NCBI GenBank assembly: GCA_035500455.1
Contig: DATJXG010000036.1
Location: forward strand, 1-25,553
Direction: 5' to 3'
Length of the DNA: 25,553 nucleotides
Origin: DATJXG01 sp035500455
GTDB taxonomy: Bacteria > Acidobacteriota > Terriglobia > Terriglobales > Acidobacteriaceae
This document shows positions 7,498-14,909 of the stretch, piece by piece. The translations under genes were made by a program, and so were the position numbers. Positions within the stretch are counted from its first letter, which is position 1. Every line of letters begins with the position of its first letter. Under the pieces are notes generated by a model. That model was not told the DNA's origin, did no database searches, and saw only the letters and a program-made list of their open reading frames with translations.

Positions 7498-7509
7498 TCG
7501 TTGTGACGA
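7498..7509 (+). promoter_or_regulatory. Second MarR operator-like site, upstream of doxX
   Basis: TCGTTGTGACGA matches the dyad in the marR promoter (TCGTTATAACGA) at 10 of 12 bases and keeps both TCGT/ACGA outer arms. It lies 48 bases before the doxX start. A weak -35 (TTGTGA, 7501-7506) overlaps it, so binding could block a separate doxX promoter, though no convincing -10 was found. Confidence 0.45.
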
Positions 7510-7557
7510 CATCTGTGATCAGTCATAGCATTCGCAGCGAAGAGGTAAGGAGGAAGC

Positions 7558-7959
7558 ATGAGCAAGCAATGCGGTCCCACGGTTCTGCGGGTGGTGGTGG
7601 GCATCGTTTTCCTGATGCATGGCCAGCAGAAACTCTTTGGTTTCGGCATCCACGGCACCATCGGGTTCTTTACCCACGCCGGCATCCCGCTGCCTGCGGT
7701 CTCGGCGGTGGTGGTTACGTTTGTCGAGTTTCTGGGCGGCATCGCGCTCATTCTGGGATTAGGCACGCGCTGGGCCGCAGCCCTGCTGGCGATCGATATG
7801 CTGGGCGCCATCGGTTTCGTGCACTTTAAGAATGGCTTCTTTCTCATGCCGCCAAAAATGGGATACGAATACGCCCTGACCCTGCTGGCGGCTTGTATTG
7901 CGCTGGCGATGATGGGGCCGGGCTCGGCCGCATTGGACCGATTCTTCGGCAAGGCGTAA
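7558..7959 (+). CDS. DoxX-family membrane protein
   Basis: This 133-residue membrane protein has about four hydrophobic segments (roughly 8-24, 45-65, 70-88 and 104-122). The N-terminal GIVFLMHGQQKLFGFG is the typical DoxX-family opening, and the middle FVEFLGGIALILGLGTRWAA is also characteristic. DoxX/YphA-type proteins are small inner-membrane proteins whose biochemical role is mostly unclear; some take part in thiol stress defence. The start is fixed by AAGGAGG 5 bases before the ATG. It follows marR by 76 bases and is preceded by a second copy of the MarR-type dyad, suggesting MarR-controlled expression. The stop is only 7 bases from the convergent purB stop. Confidence 0.9.
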   Translation: MSKQCGPTVLRVVVGIVFLMHGQQKLFGFGIHGTIGFFTHAGIPLPAVSAVVVTFVEFLGGIALILGLGTRWAAALLAIDMLGAIGFVHFKNGFFLMPPKMGYEYALTLLAACIALAMMGPGSAALDRFFGKA

Positions 7960-7966
7960 CAGACCC

Positions 7967-9298
7967 TCAGCGCCTGCTCTTCTTGCTGGCCGCCGGTTTC
8001 TCGCCTCCGGGAAAGACACGCGCGAAGATCTTATCGATGTTCCGCAGCTGGCGCCTCAGGTCGAAGGCGCGCTCGATCTGGCGGCGGGGGACGCGGCTGG
8101 TAATCTTCTTGTCCTTCAGCACCAGCTGGCGGAAGTTCAGCCCCTGCTTCCAGGCGCGCATGGCGTGGCGCTGTACGATGCGGTAGGCCTGTTCGCGGGC
8201 CATGCCCGTTTCCACCAGGTCGAGCAGCAACTGGCCGCTGAACACCAGTCCGCCGGTGCTTTCCAGGTTTGCCTTCATGCGCGCGGGATAGACGAACATG
8301 GTCTCAATCAGCGTGGCGGTTTTCTGCAGCAGATAATCCACCAGCGTAGTTGAGTCGGGCAGGATGACGCGTTCCACTGAGGAGTGCGAAATATCGCGCT
8401 CGTGCCAGAGGGCGACGTTTTCGAATCCCGCCTGGGCGTTCGAGCGGACCACGCGCGCCAGGCCGCTGATCTGCTCGCTGGTCACGGGATTGCGCTTGTG
8501 GGGCATGGCCGAGGAGCCTTTTTGCTTCTCGCTGAAGAATTCCTCGGCTTCGCGGACCTCGGTGCGCTGCAGGTGGCGAATCTCGGTGGCGATTTTATCC
8601 AGCGAGCAGGCGATCACGGCGAGCGTGGCCAGGTAATGCGCGTGGCGGTCGCGCTGGATGACCTGCGATGAAATCGCCGCCGCCTTCAAGCCCAGGCGTT
8701 CGCACATCTTCTCTTCCAACTCCGGGGTCAAGTGGGCGAAGGTGCCCACGGCGCCGGAAAACTTTCCCACCCGCAGGTCTTCGGCAGCCTGGTCGAAGCG
8801 GGCGATATCGCGCTGCATCTCCGAGTACCAGTTGGCCAGTTTGAATCCGAAGGTGATGGGCTCGGCGTGAATGCCATGGGTGCGGCCGATCATGGGCGTG
8901 TTCTTGAACTCCCAGGCACGGTCTTTCAGGACATCGCCGAGGCGGCGCAAGTCAGCGGCGATGATGGCGGAGGCTTCGCCGATGAGCAAAGCTTGAGCGG
9001 TATCAACCACGTCATTCGAGGTCAGGCCGTAGTGGAACCAGCGGGAGTGCTCGCCGACGATTTCCGCCACCGCGGTGGTGAAGGCGATCACGTCGTGGCG
9101 AACTTCGGCTTCGATCTCGTGAATGCGGCGGAGGTTGAAGTCGGCGCGCTCGCGGATGGCGTGGGCAGCCACTTTGGGAACGATGCCAGCTTCAGCGAGG
9201 GTTTCGGTGGCGGCGACCTCAACCGCCAGCCAGGTGCGGAAGCGGTTTTCGTCGCTCCAGATGCGGCCCATTTCCGGGCGGGTGTAGCGAGGGATCAA
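7967..9298 (-). CDS. purB: Adenylosuccinate lyase
   Basis: This 443-residue protein is full length. PurB works twice in purine synthesis in the cytoplasm. It splits SAICAR to AICAR and adenylosuccinate to AMP, releasing fumarate each time. The superfamily signature GSSAMPHKRNP is at 261-271, with the catalytic loop Ser263. Other conserved parts are HYGLTSNDVVDTA (89-101) and GRTHGIHAEPITFG (138-151, catalytic His141). The length and the MIPRYTRPEM start match the shorter bacterial PurB type. A weak AAAGGTGG lies about 11 bases before the ATG. The gene is monocistronic, ends 7 bases from doxX on the opposite strand, and no terminator is visible between them. Confidence 0.97.
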   Translation of the reverse strand: MIPRYTRPEMGRIWSDENRFRTWLAVEVAATETLAEAGIVPKVAAHAIRERADFNLRRIHEIEAEVRHDVIAFTTAVAEIVGEHSRWFHYGLTSNDVVDTAQALLIGEASAIIAADLRRLGDVLKDRAWEFKNTPMIGRTHGIHAEPITFGFKLANWYSEMQRDIARFDQAAEDLRVGKFSGAVGTFAHLTPELEEKMCERLGLKAAAISSQVIQRDRHAHYLATLAVIACSLDKIATEIRHLQRTEVREAEEFFSEKQKGSSAMPHKRNPVTSEQISGLARVVRSNAQAGFENVALWHERDISHSSVERVILPDSTTLVDYLLQKTATLIETMFVYPARMKANLESTGGLVFSGQLLLDLVETGMAREQAYRIVQRHAMRAWKQGLNFRQLVLKDKKITSRVPRRQIERAFDLRRQLRNIDKIFARVFPGGEKPAASKKSRR

Positions 9299-9380
9299 GC
9301 GCGCGCCACCTTTGCGTGCTCAGCGAATTTGCAGGACTAGAGATTCTAACGGAGACGGGCCGCGCTGGCCAGAAGGGTTT

Positions 9381-9441
9381 TCTTTGCGACCTGTGCGATC
9401 TTTGCGGTTAAGAATTCTTACCGCAAAGAACGCAAAGAACG
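9381..9441. repeat. CGCAAAGAACGC-type inverted repeat, copy 1
   Basis: TCTTTGCGGT (9399-9408) and ACCGCAAAGA (9420-9429) are perfect arms around a core that contains the palindrome AAGAATTCTT. Further CTTTGCG units lie outside on the left and CGCAAAGAA units on the right. The same organisation occurs at 15861-15926. It lies between the divergent purB and second marR genes, which are 200 bases apart. Confidence 0.65.
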
Positions 9442-9462
9442 GCAAACCCGAACTGGTTCGTT

Positions 9463-9492
9463 TTAACTATATCGTGATACGATATATATATT
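9463..9492 (+). promoter_or_regulatory. Promoter and operator of the second marR gene
   Basis: The proposed -35 is TTAACT (9463-9468), followed by an 18-base spacer and a -10 box TATATT (9487-9492). TATATCGT-GAT-ACGATATA (9468-9486) is a perfect dyad with 8-base arms that occupies the whole spacer. The predicted transcription start coincides with the ATG at 9499. The arrangement parallels the first marR promoter but the half-site is different. Confidence 0.55.
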
Positions 9493-9498
9493 CGGAGC

Positions 9499-9912
9499 AT
9501 GAAAGCCGCGCTCGCAACCTCGGACTACATGGCGCTGGCGGAGTTGCGCTATCTATTGCGCCGTTTTCTGCGCTTCAGCGAGGCGGCGGCGCACGGCGCG
9601 GGGCTGGAGACGCGGCAGCATCAATTCCTGCTGGCGCTGAAGGGGCTGGCACCAGGCAAGCGCCCTGTGATCAAGGAGCTTGCGGAGCGCATGCAGATTC
9701 GCCACCACAGCGCCGTCGAACTTACGAACCGGCTGGTTGCCCGAGGATACGTGGAGCGGCGCCGCAGCCCCCGCGACCGGCGCGAGGTGCTGCTTTCGCT
9801 CACCGCCGAGGGAGAGGCTGTATTGCGTAAGCTCTCGCTCGACCACCGGGCGGAGTTGCGGGCCCGCGGTCCGGCGCTGACCGCCGCTTTGCAACGCATT
9901 ACGCGAAAGTGA
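9499..9912 (+). CDS. MarR-family transcriptional regulator (upstream of ClC channel gene)
   Basis: This 137-residue protein shows the MarR winged-helix fold: TRQHQFLLALKGL (about 38-50), VIKELAERMQIRHHSAVELTNRLVARGYVERR (recognition helices) and the wing signature SPRDRREVLLSLTAEG. The function is DNA binding with probable autorepression through the dyad just upstream. The first ATG has GGAG only 1 base before it, too close for normal use, so a leaderless start at this ATG is favoured; the ATG at 9529 is an alternative that would lose ten residues. The stop overlaps a possible GTG start of the ClC gene, implying a two-gene operon and suggesting that this regulator controls the channel. The ligand is unknown. 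Confidence 0.88.
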   Translation: MKAALATSDYMALAELRYLLRRFLRFSEAAAHGAGLETRQHQFLLALKGLAPGKRPVIKELAERMQIRHHSAVELTNRLVARGYVERRRSPRDRREVLLSLTAEGEAVLRKLSLDHRAELRARGPALTAALQRITRK

Positions 9913-9929
9913 ACCCCGGGGAAAATCAA

Positions 9930-11732
9930 ATGCCGGCAGCCAACGAACGAACCCCCGACATCGGAGTAGCGCAGCCCGCGCAATTCCGCATGGTCCTGAT
10001 GTCATTTCTGGCAGCGGGCATCGGGATCGCGGCGGGGCTCGTCGCTTTCGGCCTGTACAAGCTGATCGGCCTGTTTACCAACGTCTTCTTTTATCAGCGC
10101 TGGTCGGCGGCGTTTGTCAGCGCGCGCCACAACACGTTGGGCTTGTGGGTGATCGTGATTCCCGCGCTGGGCGGACTGGTGGTCGGCGTGATGGCGAAGT
10201 ACGGCTCGCCCAAGATCAAGGGCCACGGCATTCCTGAAGCCATGGAAGCGGTGCTGGTGAACCGCAGCCGCATTCAGCCGCGGGTGGCGATCCTGAAGCC
10301 GCTTTCGGCCGCCATCGCCATTGGGACCGGCGGGCCGTTCGGCGCGGAGGGGCCGATTATCCAGACCGGAGGGGCGCTGGGCTCGCTCGTGGGCCAGGTG
10401 ATGCACACCACGGCCGCGGAACGAAAAGTTCTTCTCGCCTGCGGCGCGGCGGCAGGAATGTCGGCCACCTTCAACACGCCGATCGCCGGTGTGGTGCTGG
10501 CGATTGAGTTGCTGCTCTTCGAGTTCAAGTCGCGTTCGTTCATTCCGCTGGTGATCGCCAGCACGCTGGCCACGGCGGTACACATGCAACTGCTGGGGGC
10601 GGGGCCGATGTTCACCGTGGCTGCCATGGACTTCGGTGTTCCGCGAGCGCTTCCCTTCTATCTGCTTCTGGGCGTGATTTGCGGTCTGGGAGCGGTGGGC
10701 TTCACCAAGGCGCTGTACTGGACGGAAGATCAATTCGAAAAGCTGCCGGTGGATGAACTGTGGTGGCCGGCGATCGGCGCGCTGGCGCTGGGCGTGATCG
10801 GCTACTTCGTGCCGCGCGTGCTGGGCGTCGGGTATGACACCATCAGCGACGTTCTCAACGGGCAACTGGCGCTGAAGCTGCTGCTGGTGGTGATGGTCGC
10901 CAAGGCGGCGGCGCTGGTGATCTCGCTCGGCTCGGGAACGTCGGGCGGATTGCTGGCGCCCATGTTCATGTCGAGCGCGGCGTTAGGCGGCGTGTTCGCC
11001 CTGGTGGCGAATCACTTCTTCCCCGCCGCCGGCCTGTCGCCGGGAGCTTTCGCGCTGGTGGCTATGGGGGCGGTTTTCGGCGCGGCGTCGCGGGCGACGT
11101 TTTCCTTCATCATCTTTGCCTTTGAGATCACCCGCGACTACAACTCGGTTCTGCCGCTGATGCTGGTCAGCGTGATTGCCGATGGCATCGCCGTGCTGCT
11201 GCAGCCCAAAGCCTCGATCATGACTGAAAAGCTCTCGCGGCGCGGCTTGCAAGTGCACCAGGATTACGAGGCCGACGTGCTGCGCCAAGTCACGGTCGCC
11301 GAAACTATGGATCGTGAAGTTCCGGCGATTCCCGCGGAGACGAGGGTGGGCGAACTGGCCGAGCGCATCGCGCGCCACGATCCCGCGGTGAGTCTGCACC
11401 AGGGCATGGTCATTCTGGAGAAAGACGGACGGCTGCGAGGCATCCTGACGCGCGGCGATGTGCTGCGCGCCCTGCAGCAGGATCCGAGCGGAGCGATGAG
11501 CGTCGCGGAAGCCGGAAGCCAAACCGCGGTTGTGAGCTACCCGGACGAAACTCTTCATGAAGCCGCCAGCAAAATGCTGCGGCACAACATCGGCCGGTTG
11601 CCGGTGGTGGAACGCAATGGCACCGGACGCGTGGTCGGCTACCTGGGACGGGAGGAGATCATGGCCGGGCGTCTCCGCAGCCTGGACGACGAGCATGTGC
11701 GGGAACCGGGATGGATCGCCCAGGCGTTTTAG
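9930..11732 (+). CDS. ClC-family chloride channel/transporter with CBS pair
   Basis: This 600-residue inner-membrane protein has about ten or more hydrophobic segments in residues 20-430. ClC selectivity-filter motifs are visible: GHGIPEA (98-104, in place of GSGIP), GTGGPFGAEGP (132-142, with the gating Glu140 kept) and GTSGGLLAPMF (336-346). The kept gate glutamate is compatible with H+/Cl- exchange as well as channel behaviour. Two CBS domains follow (about 454-520 and 525-590), with LRGILTRGDVL and VVGYLGREEIM, suggesting control by adenine nucleotides. Acid resistance is a common role for bacterial ClC proteins; that is inference here. The ATG with GGGGA about 8 bases upstream is preferred; a GTG seven codons earlier (9909) overlaps the marR stop. 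Confidence 0.93.
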   Translation: MPAANERTPDIGVAQPAQFRMVLMSFLAAGIGIAAGLVAFGLYKLIGLFTNVFFYQRWSAAFVSARHNTLGLWVIVIPALGGLVVGVMAKYGSPKIKGHGIPEAMEAVLVNRSRIQPRVAILKPLSAAIAIGTGGPFGAEGPIIQTGGALGSLVGQVMHTTAAERKVLLACGAAAGMSATFNTPIAGVVLAIELLLFEFKSRSFIPLVIASTLATAVHMQLLGAGPMFTVAAMDFGVPRALPFYLLLGVICGLGAVGFTKALYWTEDQFEKLPVDELWWPAIGALALGVIGYFVPRVLGVGYDTISDVLNGQLALKLLLVVMVAKAAALVISLGSGTSGGLLAPMFMSSAALGGVFALVANHFFPAAGLSPGAFALVAMGAVFGAASRATFSFIIFAFEITRDYNSVLPLMLVSVIADGIAVLLQPKASIMTEKLSRRGLQVHQDYEADVLRQVTVAETMDREVPAIPAETRVGELAERIARHDPAVSLHQGMVILEKDGRLRGILTRGDVLRALQQDPSGAMSVAEAGSQTAVVSYPDETLHEAASKMLRHNIGRLPVVERNGTGRVVGYLGREEIMAGRLRSLDDEHVREPGWIAQAF

Positions 11733-11792
11733 CGGGCTGCGGCAAATGGACGAGTCGAGAACCATCAAAGTACAGGCTTCGCATCCGTATTC

Positions 11793-11819
11793 GGCGGCCC
11801 CCTGTCTCCCTGGGCCGCC
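11793..11819 (+). terminator. Possible terminator hairpin of the ClC gene
   Basis: GGCGGCCC and GGGCCGCC are perfect 8-base GC arms around an 11-base loop, 60 bases after the ClC stop. The following bases, ATTGTCTGTAAGTTATT, are only moderately T-rich, so termination is plausible but weak. Confidence 0.4.
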
Positions 11820-12122
11820 ATTGTCTGTAAGTTATTGAAATCCGGTGGAGGGCCTTCCAGCGAGGCTTGGCTGATCAGGACCCTCGCTAGAATGCCCTTT
11901 GCGAGCGTTTGGCGGGCCGTACACGGGCGCGGAGCACTCGACCCAGGCCCGGGAGTCCCCCAGGAATCGATTGTATGTACAATTGTGGATGTACAATTCA
12001 CTGCATCATACAGAATTCACACGGGATAGGCCAAAAAAACGTAACCCCAGAGTCCCACCAAAGGCGGCTTTTGCAGGGGTCGAACCTGCCTGCCGGCAGG
12101 CATTTCCTGGCCAGGACAGAAG
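11820..12122. other. Gene-free region with several dyads and an orphan operator-like site
   Basis: No credible gene lies between the ClC stop and the protease stop. The stretch holds AGCGAGG/CCTCGCT arms (11859-11888), and the dyad ATTGTATGTACAAT (11970-11983) followed by a direct repeat of ATGTACAATT (11975-11984 and 11989-11998). It also has a 16-bp perfect palindrome TGCCTGCCGGCAGGCA (12087-12102). On the minus strand, a tRNA T-arm-like GCAGG-TTCGACC-CCTGC overlaps the end of this palindrome. The short open frames here resemble no protein I know. Confidence 0.45.
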
Positions 12123-13100
12123 CTAGTTTGCCGGGGTTGGCGGTGCCGCAGCGTGGACGGGTTTCTTCTGGGCGGCTGCGATCAGAGGCTTGAGGGCGCC
12201 GACGGAGATTCCCAAGGTACCTCCGGAAAAACCGTCGATGTAAGCCGAGTTGATGCCGATCACCTCTCCGTGGGAGTTGAACACCGGGCCGCCGCTGCCG
12301 CCGTGGGCGGTGGGCGCGTCGTAGATGAGCTTTTCTCCCACTACATCGCCCAGGTGTCCGCAAGTAGCCGAGGGGCGAATCAGTGAAAGCGCGGCGAGTT
12401 CGCTGGCGGCGCCCATGTCGTCGCGGCGATAGGCCAGGCGCTCGTACACCGCGGGCGGCGATTTCGCCACCATGCCGAGAACTCCCATGGGATAGCCGAT
12501 TACAGCTACCAGTTCGCCAGGGCTGGGCGCGTCGGGCGCGAGAGGCAGCGGCCGGAGTTGGTGGCCGAGCGGCTCATCCACTTTGAGGACGGCGAGGTCG
12601 TTGTCGCCGGAAACCACGATTGGAGTTACGTCCACCGGCAGGGGGCGGCCGGGAAAGAAAACGAAAAGCCTTTCGAGCACAGGGGTTGCGCCCTTCTGAA
12701 TGAGAGCAGCGGCTTCCTGATCTCCATACCAGGGCTCGGCCACGTGGCGGTTGGTGGCGAGGAGTCCTTTCGCGACCACGAAGCCGGTGCCGGAGATGCG
12801 CGCCCGCAGTTGCGGCCGCTGGCCGGGAATTCCCACCTCGTAAATTCCGAAGATGTAGCAGATGGAGTTGCGGTACTTGTTCAACACCATGGCCGGCATG
12901 GCCTGTTCCTGCTGCAACTCTTCTACCTGCTGGGTGAGTTGCGTGACCTGGGAGCGCAAATCCTGAGTTGGCGGAGGCGCGTAAATATGAGCCAGGAAAC
13001 CCGCTCCTATCAGCAGGGCGATTCCCAGGCTGGCCTCCATGACCCGGATCCAGGTAGAGCCGGCGTGTTCTTCCTGCTGCTGAGGTTGATCTTGGTCCAT
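12123..13100 (-). CDS. Membrane-anchored trypsin-like serine protease
   Basis: This 325-residue protein is made of a short cytoplasmic Gln-rich N-terminus, one transmembrane helix (about 22-40, IALLIGAGFLAHIY), a short coiled-coil stretch (LRSQVTQLTQQVEELQQEQ, about 48-66) and a trypsin-like domain. The catalytic triad is readable: His119 in LLATNRHVAE, Asp168 in GDNDLAVLKV and Ser269 in TAHGGSGGPVF. This is the HtrA/DegP-type (S1C) catalytic fold, but there is no PDZ domain after it; the protein ends about 50 residues after the serine with an Ala/Pro tail. The protease should face the periplasm. The ATG before MDQDQ was chosen (AAGG 8 bases upstream); an ATG 21 codons earlier is open but gives a Pro-rich leader. 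The substrate is unknown. Confidence 0.88.
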   Translation of the reverse strand: MDQDQPQQQEEHAGSTWIRVMEASLGIALLIGAGFLAHIYAPPPTQDLRSQVTQLTQQVEELQQEQAMPAMVLNKYRNSICYIFGIYEVGIPGQRPQLRARISGTGFVVAKGLLATNRHVAEPWYGDQEAAALIQKGATPVLERLFVFFPGRPLPVDVTPIVVSGDNDLAVLKVDEPLGHQLRPLPLAPDAPSPGELVAVIGYPMGVLGMVAKSPPAVYERLAYRRDDMGAASELAALSLIRPSATCGHLGDVVGEKLIYDAPTAHGGSGGPVFNSHGEVIGINSAYIDGFSGGTLGISVGALKPLIAAAQKKPVHAAAPPTPAN

Positions 13101-13402
13101 GTGAGCCTTGCCCGGCGGTCCTGGGGGAAGCCTTCTCGGGAAGACCGAATAGCAATCCCTCATTCTCCGGGGTGGACGTGGATTCTTCTACAGTACGGAA
13201 GGCAATGTCCGCCTGGCAGATTTGCATGGCCCATTCGTGGGGTGCAGCGCAGGTTCGCCTCCCGTTCGCGGAACGTGCCGATTTGGAAGGATTTCCCAGG
13301 CTTGCAGCGGTAGGGCTCAAAGCGACTCGCTGGACTTCGAAGCTCTACGGCGCGATGAAAGCCACGTCTTCCAGGCCGCGTTCAGTTCCGGAGCGCACAG
13401 AC
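13101..13402. other. 302-base spacer upstream of the protease gene, no gene recognised
   Basis: It lies between the cupin stop and the protease start, both on the minus strand. The only clear local structure is the small hairpin CGTTC-GCG-GAACG (13263-13275). The open frames crossing it are extensions or shadows of neighbours. The length leaves room for a separate protease promoter, but none was convincing. Confidence 0.4.
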
Positions 13403-13762
13403 CTACACGCGCTCCAGGTCGCGGAGGGTGCGTTCGTTCACAACATTGCCGGTATTCAGGGTTGAGCCGGGCTCGAAGAGCACGATCCAGGCCTCGTCAT
13501 CGGCTACCGGGCGGTGCTCCACGCCGCGCGGAACGACCATGAATTCGCCTTCCTCCAGCCACACGTGGCGGTCTCGAAACTCGATGCGGAAGCGGCCTTT
13601 GACCACCAGGAAGAGTTCGTCTTCATCGTCGTGATGATGCCAGACGAATTCGCCTTTGAGCTTGTCGAGCTTCACCATCTGGCCGTTGAGTTCGGCGGCG
13701 ATGTAGGGTTTCCAGTACTCGGTAATCTGGGAGAATTTCTGGGATAGATTTACTTTTTCCAT
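13403..13762 (-). CDS. Small single-domain cupin protein
   Basis: This 119-residue protein is one cupin barrel. Cupin motif 1 is GEFVWHHHDDEDELFLVVKG (37-56), giving His42, His44 and Glu49 as likely metal ligands. Motif 2 is GEFMVVPRGVEHRPV (72-86), with His83 as the fourth ligand. Proteins of this size often act as metal-binding sugar- or mannose-6-phosphate-isomerase-like enzymes or as small sensors; the substrate cannot be told. It is likely cytoplasmic with no signal peptide. The start is supported by AGGAG 5 bases before the ATG. The protease gene follows in the same direction 302 bases downstream, probably a separate transcript. Confidence 0.9.
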   Translation of the reverse strand: MEKVNLSQKFSQITEYWKPYIAAELNGQMVKLDKLKGEFVWHHHDDEDELFLVVKGRFRIEFRDRHVWLEEGEFMVVPRGVEHRPVADDEAWIVLFEPGSTLNTGNVVNERTLRDLERV

Positions 13763-13876
13763 GGCGCTCCTGGGGTTCTTGGCTTCCGATTATCTTCCCC
13801 ATCGGATTATGAATCAGGTGGGGAGGGAGCGGAAAATTTCTACGTTCCGTCGGTGGGCTGCCCAAAATCTCCAAAT

Positions 13877-13915
13877 GCCGAGGACGCCGAGGAACACCGC
13901 CGAGGACGCGGAGAG
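13877..13915. repeat. GCCGAGGACGCCGAGG-type repeat, single orientation
   Basis: It has tandem 9- to 10-base units (GCCGAGGAC, GCCGAGGAACACC, GCCGAGGACGCGGAGAG), the same family as 5819-5861 and 23857-23900. It lies in the 216-base region between the divergent cupin and CPBP genes, about 63 bases before the CPBP start. No inverted partner is seen. Confidence 0.6.
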
Positions 13916-13978
13916 TCATTCGATGCCTTTTGGCCTTACTCCGTGCGAGGATTAAGATTCCAGCGAGAGGACACATCC

Positions 13979-14698
13979 ATGGAAGCTCCCGCTGCAGTTC
14001 CGGCTGCGCTAGACCATTACGCACGAGTGGCCGGCCCGATGCACACCATCTTTGTGCTTGCTTTGGTGGGCGGGTGGACGGTGTATGGAAAAGTCCTTGC
14101 GGATCACCTCAGGGCGGCGCCGAATCCTCACCGCGTGCGCTTTTATCTGCTCACTCTTCTGGTGGAATGGCTGGTGTTCGCCGTTGTAGTGGTGGGCGTG
14201 CGGCGTAGTGACGCTTCTCTTGGCGCTGTTCTGGGAGAGCGCTGGCGCTCGTTTCGCCAGGTGCTGCGGGATGTAGGTATTGCGGCCTTGTTCTGGATGG
14301 TTTCGGGAGTCTTGCTTTTCCTCCTGGCGTGGCTCCTGCGGGTAGGCGCGATCGAGCGCAGGGTAAACTTCATGCTCCCGCATGGGGGCGTGGAGATCGC
14401 GTTATGGCTGGCGCTTTCGGTTACGGCGGGGATTTGCGAAGAGACGATCTTTCGCGGTTACCTGCAGCGGCAGTTCATCGCCCTCACCAGGAACGTTCCA
14501 GCCGGAATTCTCATTTCTGCCGCGGCATTCGGGGCGGCGCATGCGTATCAGGGCTTCCGGATGACGATGCTGATCGGGCTGTACGGAGCCATGTTCGGGA
14601 TTCTGGCGCATTGGCGGGGGAGCGTTCGTCCGGGGATGATCGCGCATGCCTGGCAGGATTCATTCAGCGGGGTGCTTGGCGGGTTGATGAGGCATTAG
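13979..14698 (+). CDS. CPBP-family intramembrane glutamic endopeptidase
   Basis: This 239-residue protein has several membrane helices (about 21-37, 56-74, 99-121, 139-152, 174-184 and 196-211). The C-terminal half carries the CPBP (CAAX protease and bacteriocin-processing, PF02517) motifs: CEETIFRGYLQ (153-163, Glu154-Glu155 and Arg159), FGAAH (184-188, His188) and HAWQD (223-227). These residues form the active site in Rce1-type glutamic proteases. Bacterial members process peptides or confer bacteriocin self-immunity; the substrate here is unknown. The ATG at 13979 is preceded by GAGAGGA at a suitable distance, whereas the open frame upstream runs through a repeat and was not used. The gene is followed by a long inverted repeat. 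Confidence 0.9.
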   Translation: MEAPAAVPAALDHYARVAGPMHTIFVLALVGGWTVYGKVLADHLRAAPNPHRVRFYLLTLLVEWLVFAVVVVGVRRSDASLGAVLGERWRSFRQVLRDVGIAALFWMVSGVLLFLLAWLLRVGAIERRVNFMLPHGGVEIALWLALSVTAGICEETIFRGYLQRQFIALTRNVPAGILISAAAFGAAHAYQGFRMTMLIGLYGAMFGILAHWRGSVRPGMIAHAWQDSFSGVLGGLMRH

Positions 14699-14724
14699 CA
14701 GGCAGCTCCTAATTTGCCTTTTTT

Positions 14725-14832
14725 CACCACGGAGTCACAGAGCCACGGAGAAATCTGAACCTGCAAGAAGCTGAACTAACGTGGCTTTACTAAGTGGTTG
14801 GTATTTCTCCGTGGCTCGGTGACTCCGTGGTG
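14725..14832. repeat. 30-bp inverted repeat, CCACGGAGTCAC type
   Basis: Arm 14725-14754 and the reverse complement of arm 14803-14832 agree at 29 of 30 bases; the arms are 48 bases apart. Each arm contains CACCACGGAGTCAC and GAGCCACGGAGAAAT. It sits between the convergent CPBP and mutM genes. No T-run follows on either strand, so it does not look like an ordinary terminator. The remaining bases to 14909 show nothing recognisable. Confidence 0.75.
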
Positions 14833-14909
14833 GAGAAAAGAATTGGGACTACACCCAGCCGGCGGGTTTGCCGAAGGCGATGTGGCGGCCAAAGAAACGA
14901 TCTTCACTT

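Noticed and set aside
11733..11768. Minus-strand ATG followed by MVLDSS, resembling the start of a VapC toxin, near the operator-like site at 11970.
   Set aside because: The similarity ends after six residues, there is no VapB-like frame upstream, and the frame continues antisense through the ClC gene. It could at most be a relic.
12070..12100. Possible tRNA gene or 3' tRNA end on the minus strand (T-arm-like GCAGG-TTCGACC-CCTGC).
   Set aside because: No matching acceptor 5' strand (GGCTTTT expected), D-arm or anticodon arm lies upstream, and the 3' end does not give NCCA. The upstream sequence runs straight into the protease gene end.
12574..13320. 248-codon minus-strand frame overlapping the protease gene.
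   Set aside because: It is a frame-shifted shadow: the catalytic His/Asp/Ser motifs are all in the other frame.
13101..13402. A riboswitch or other structured leader upstream of the protease gene.
   Set aside because: Only one 5-bp hairpin was found, and no match to known riboswitch cores could be recognised by eye.
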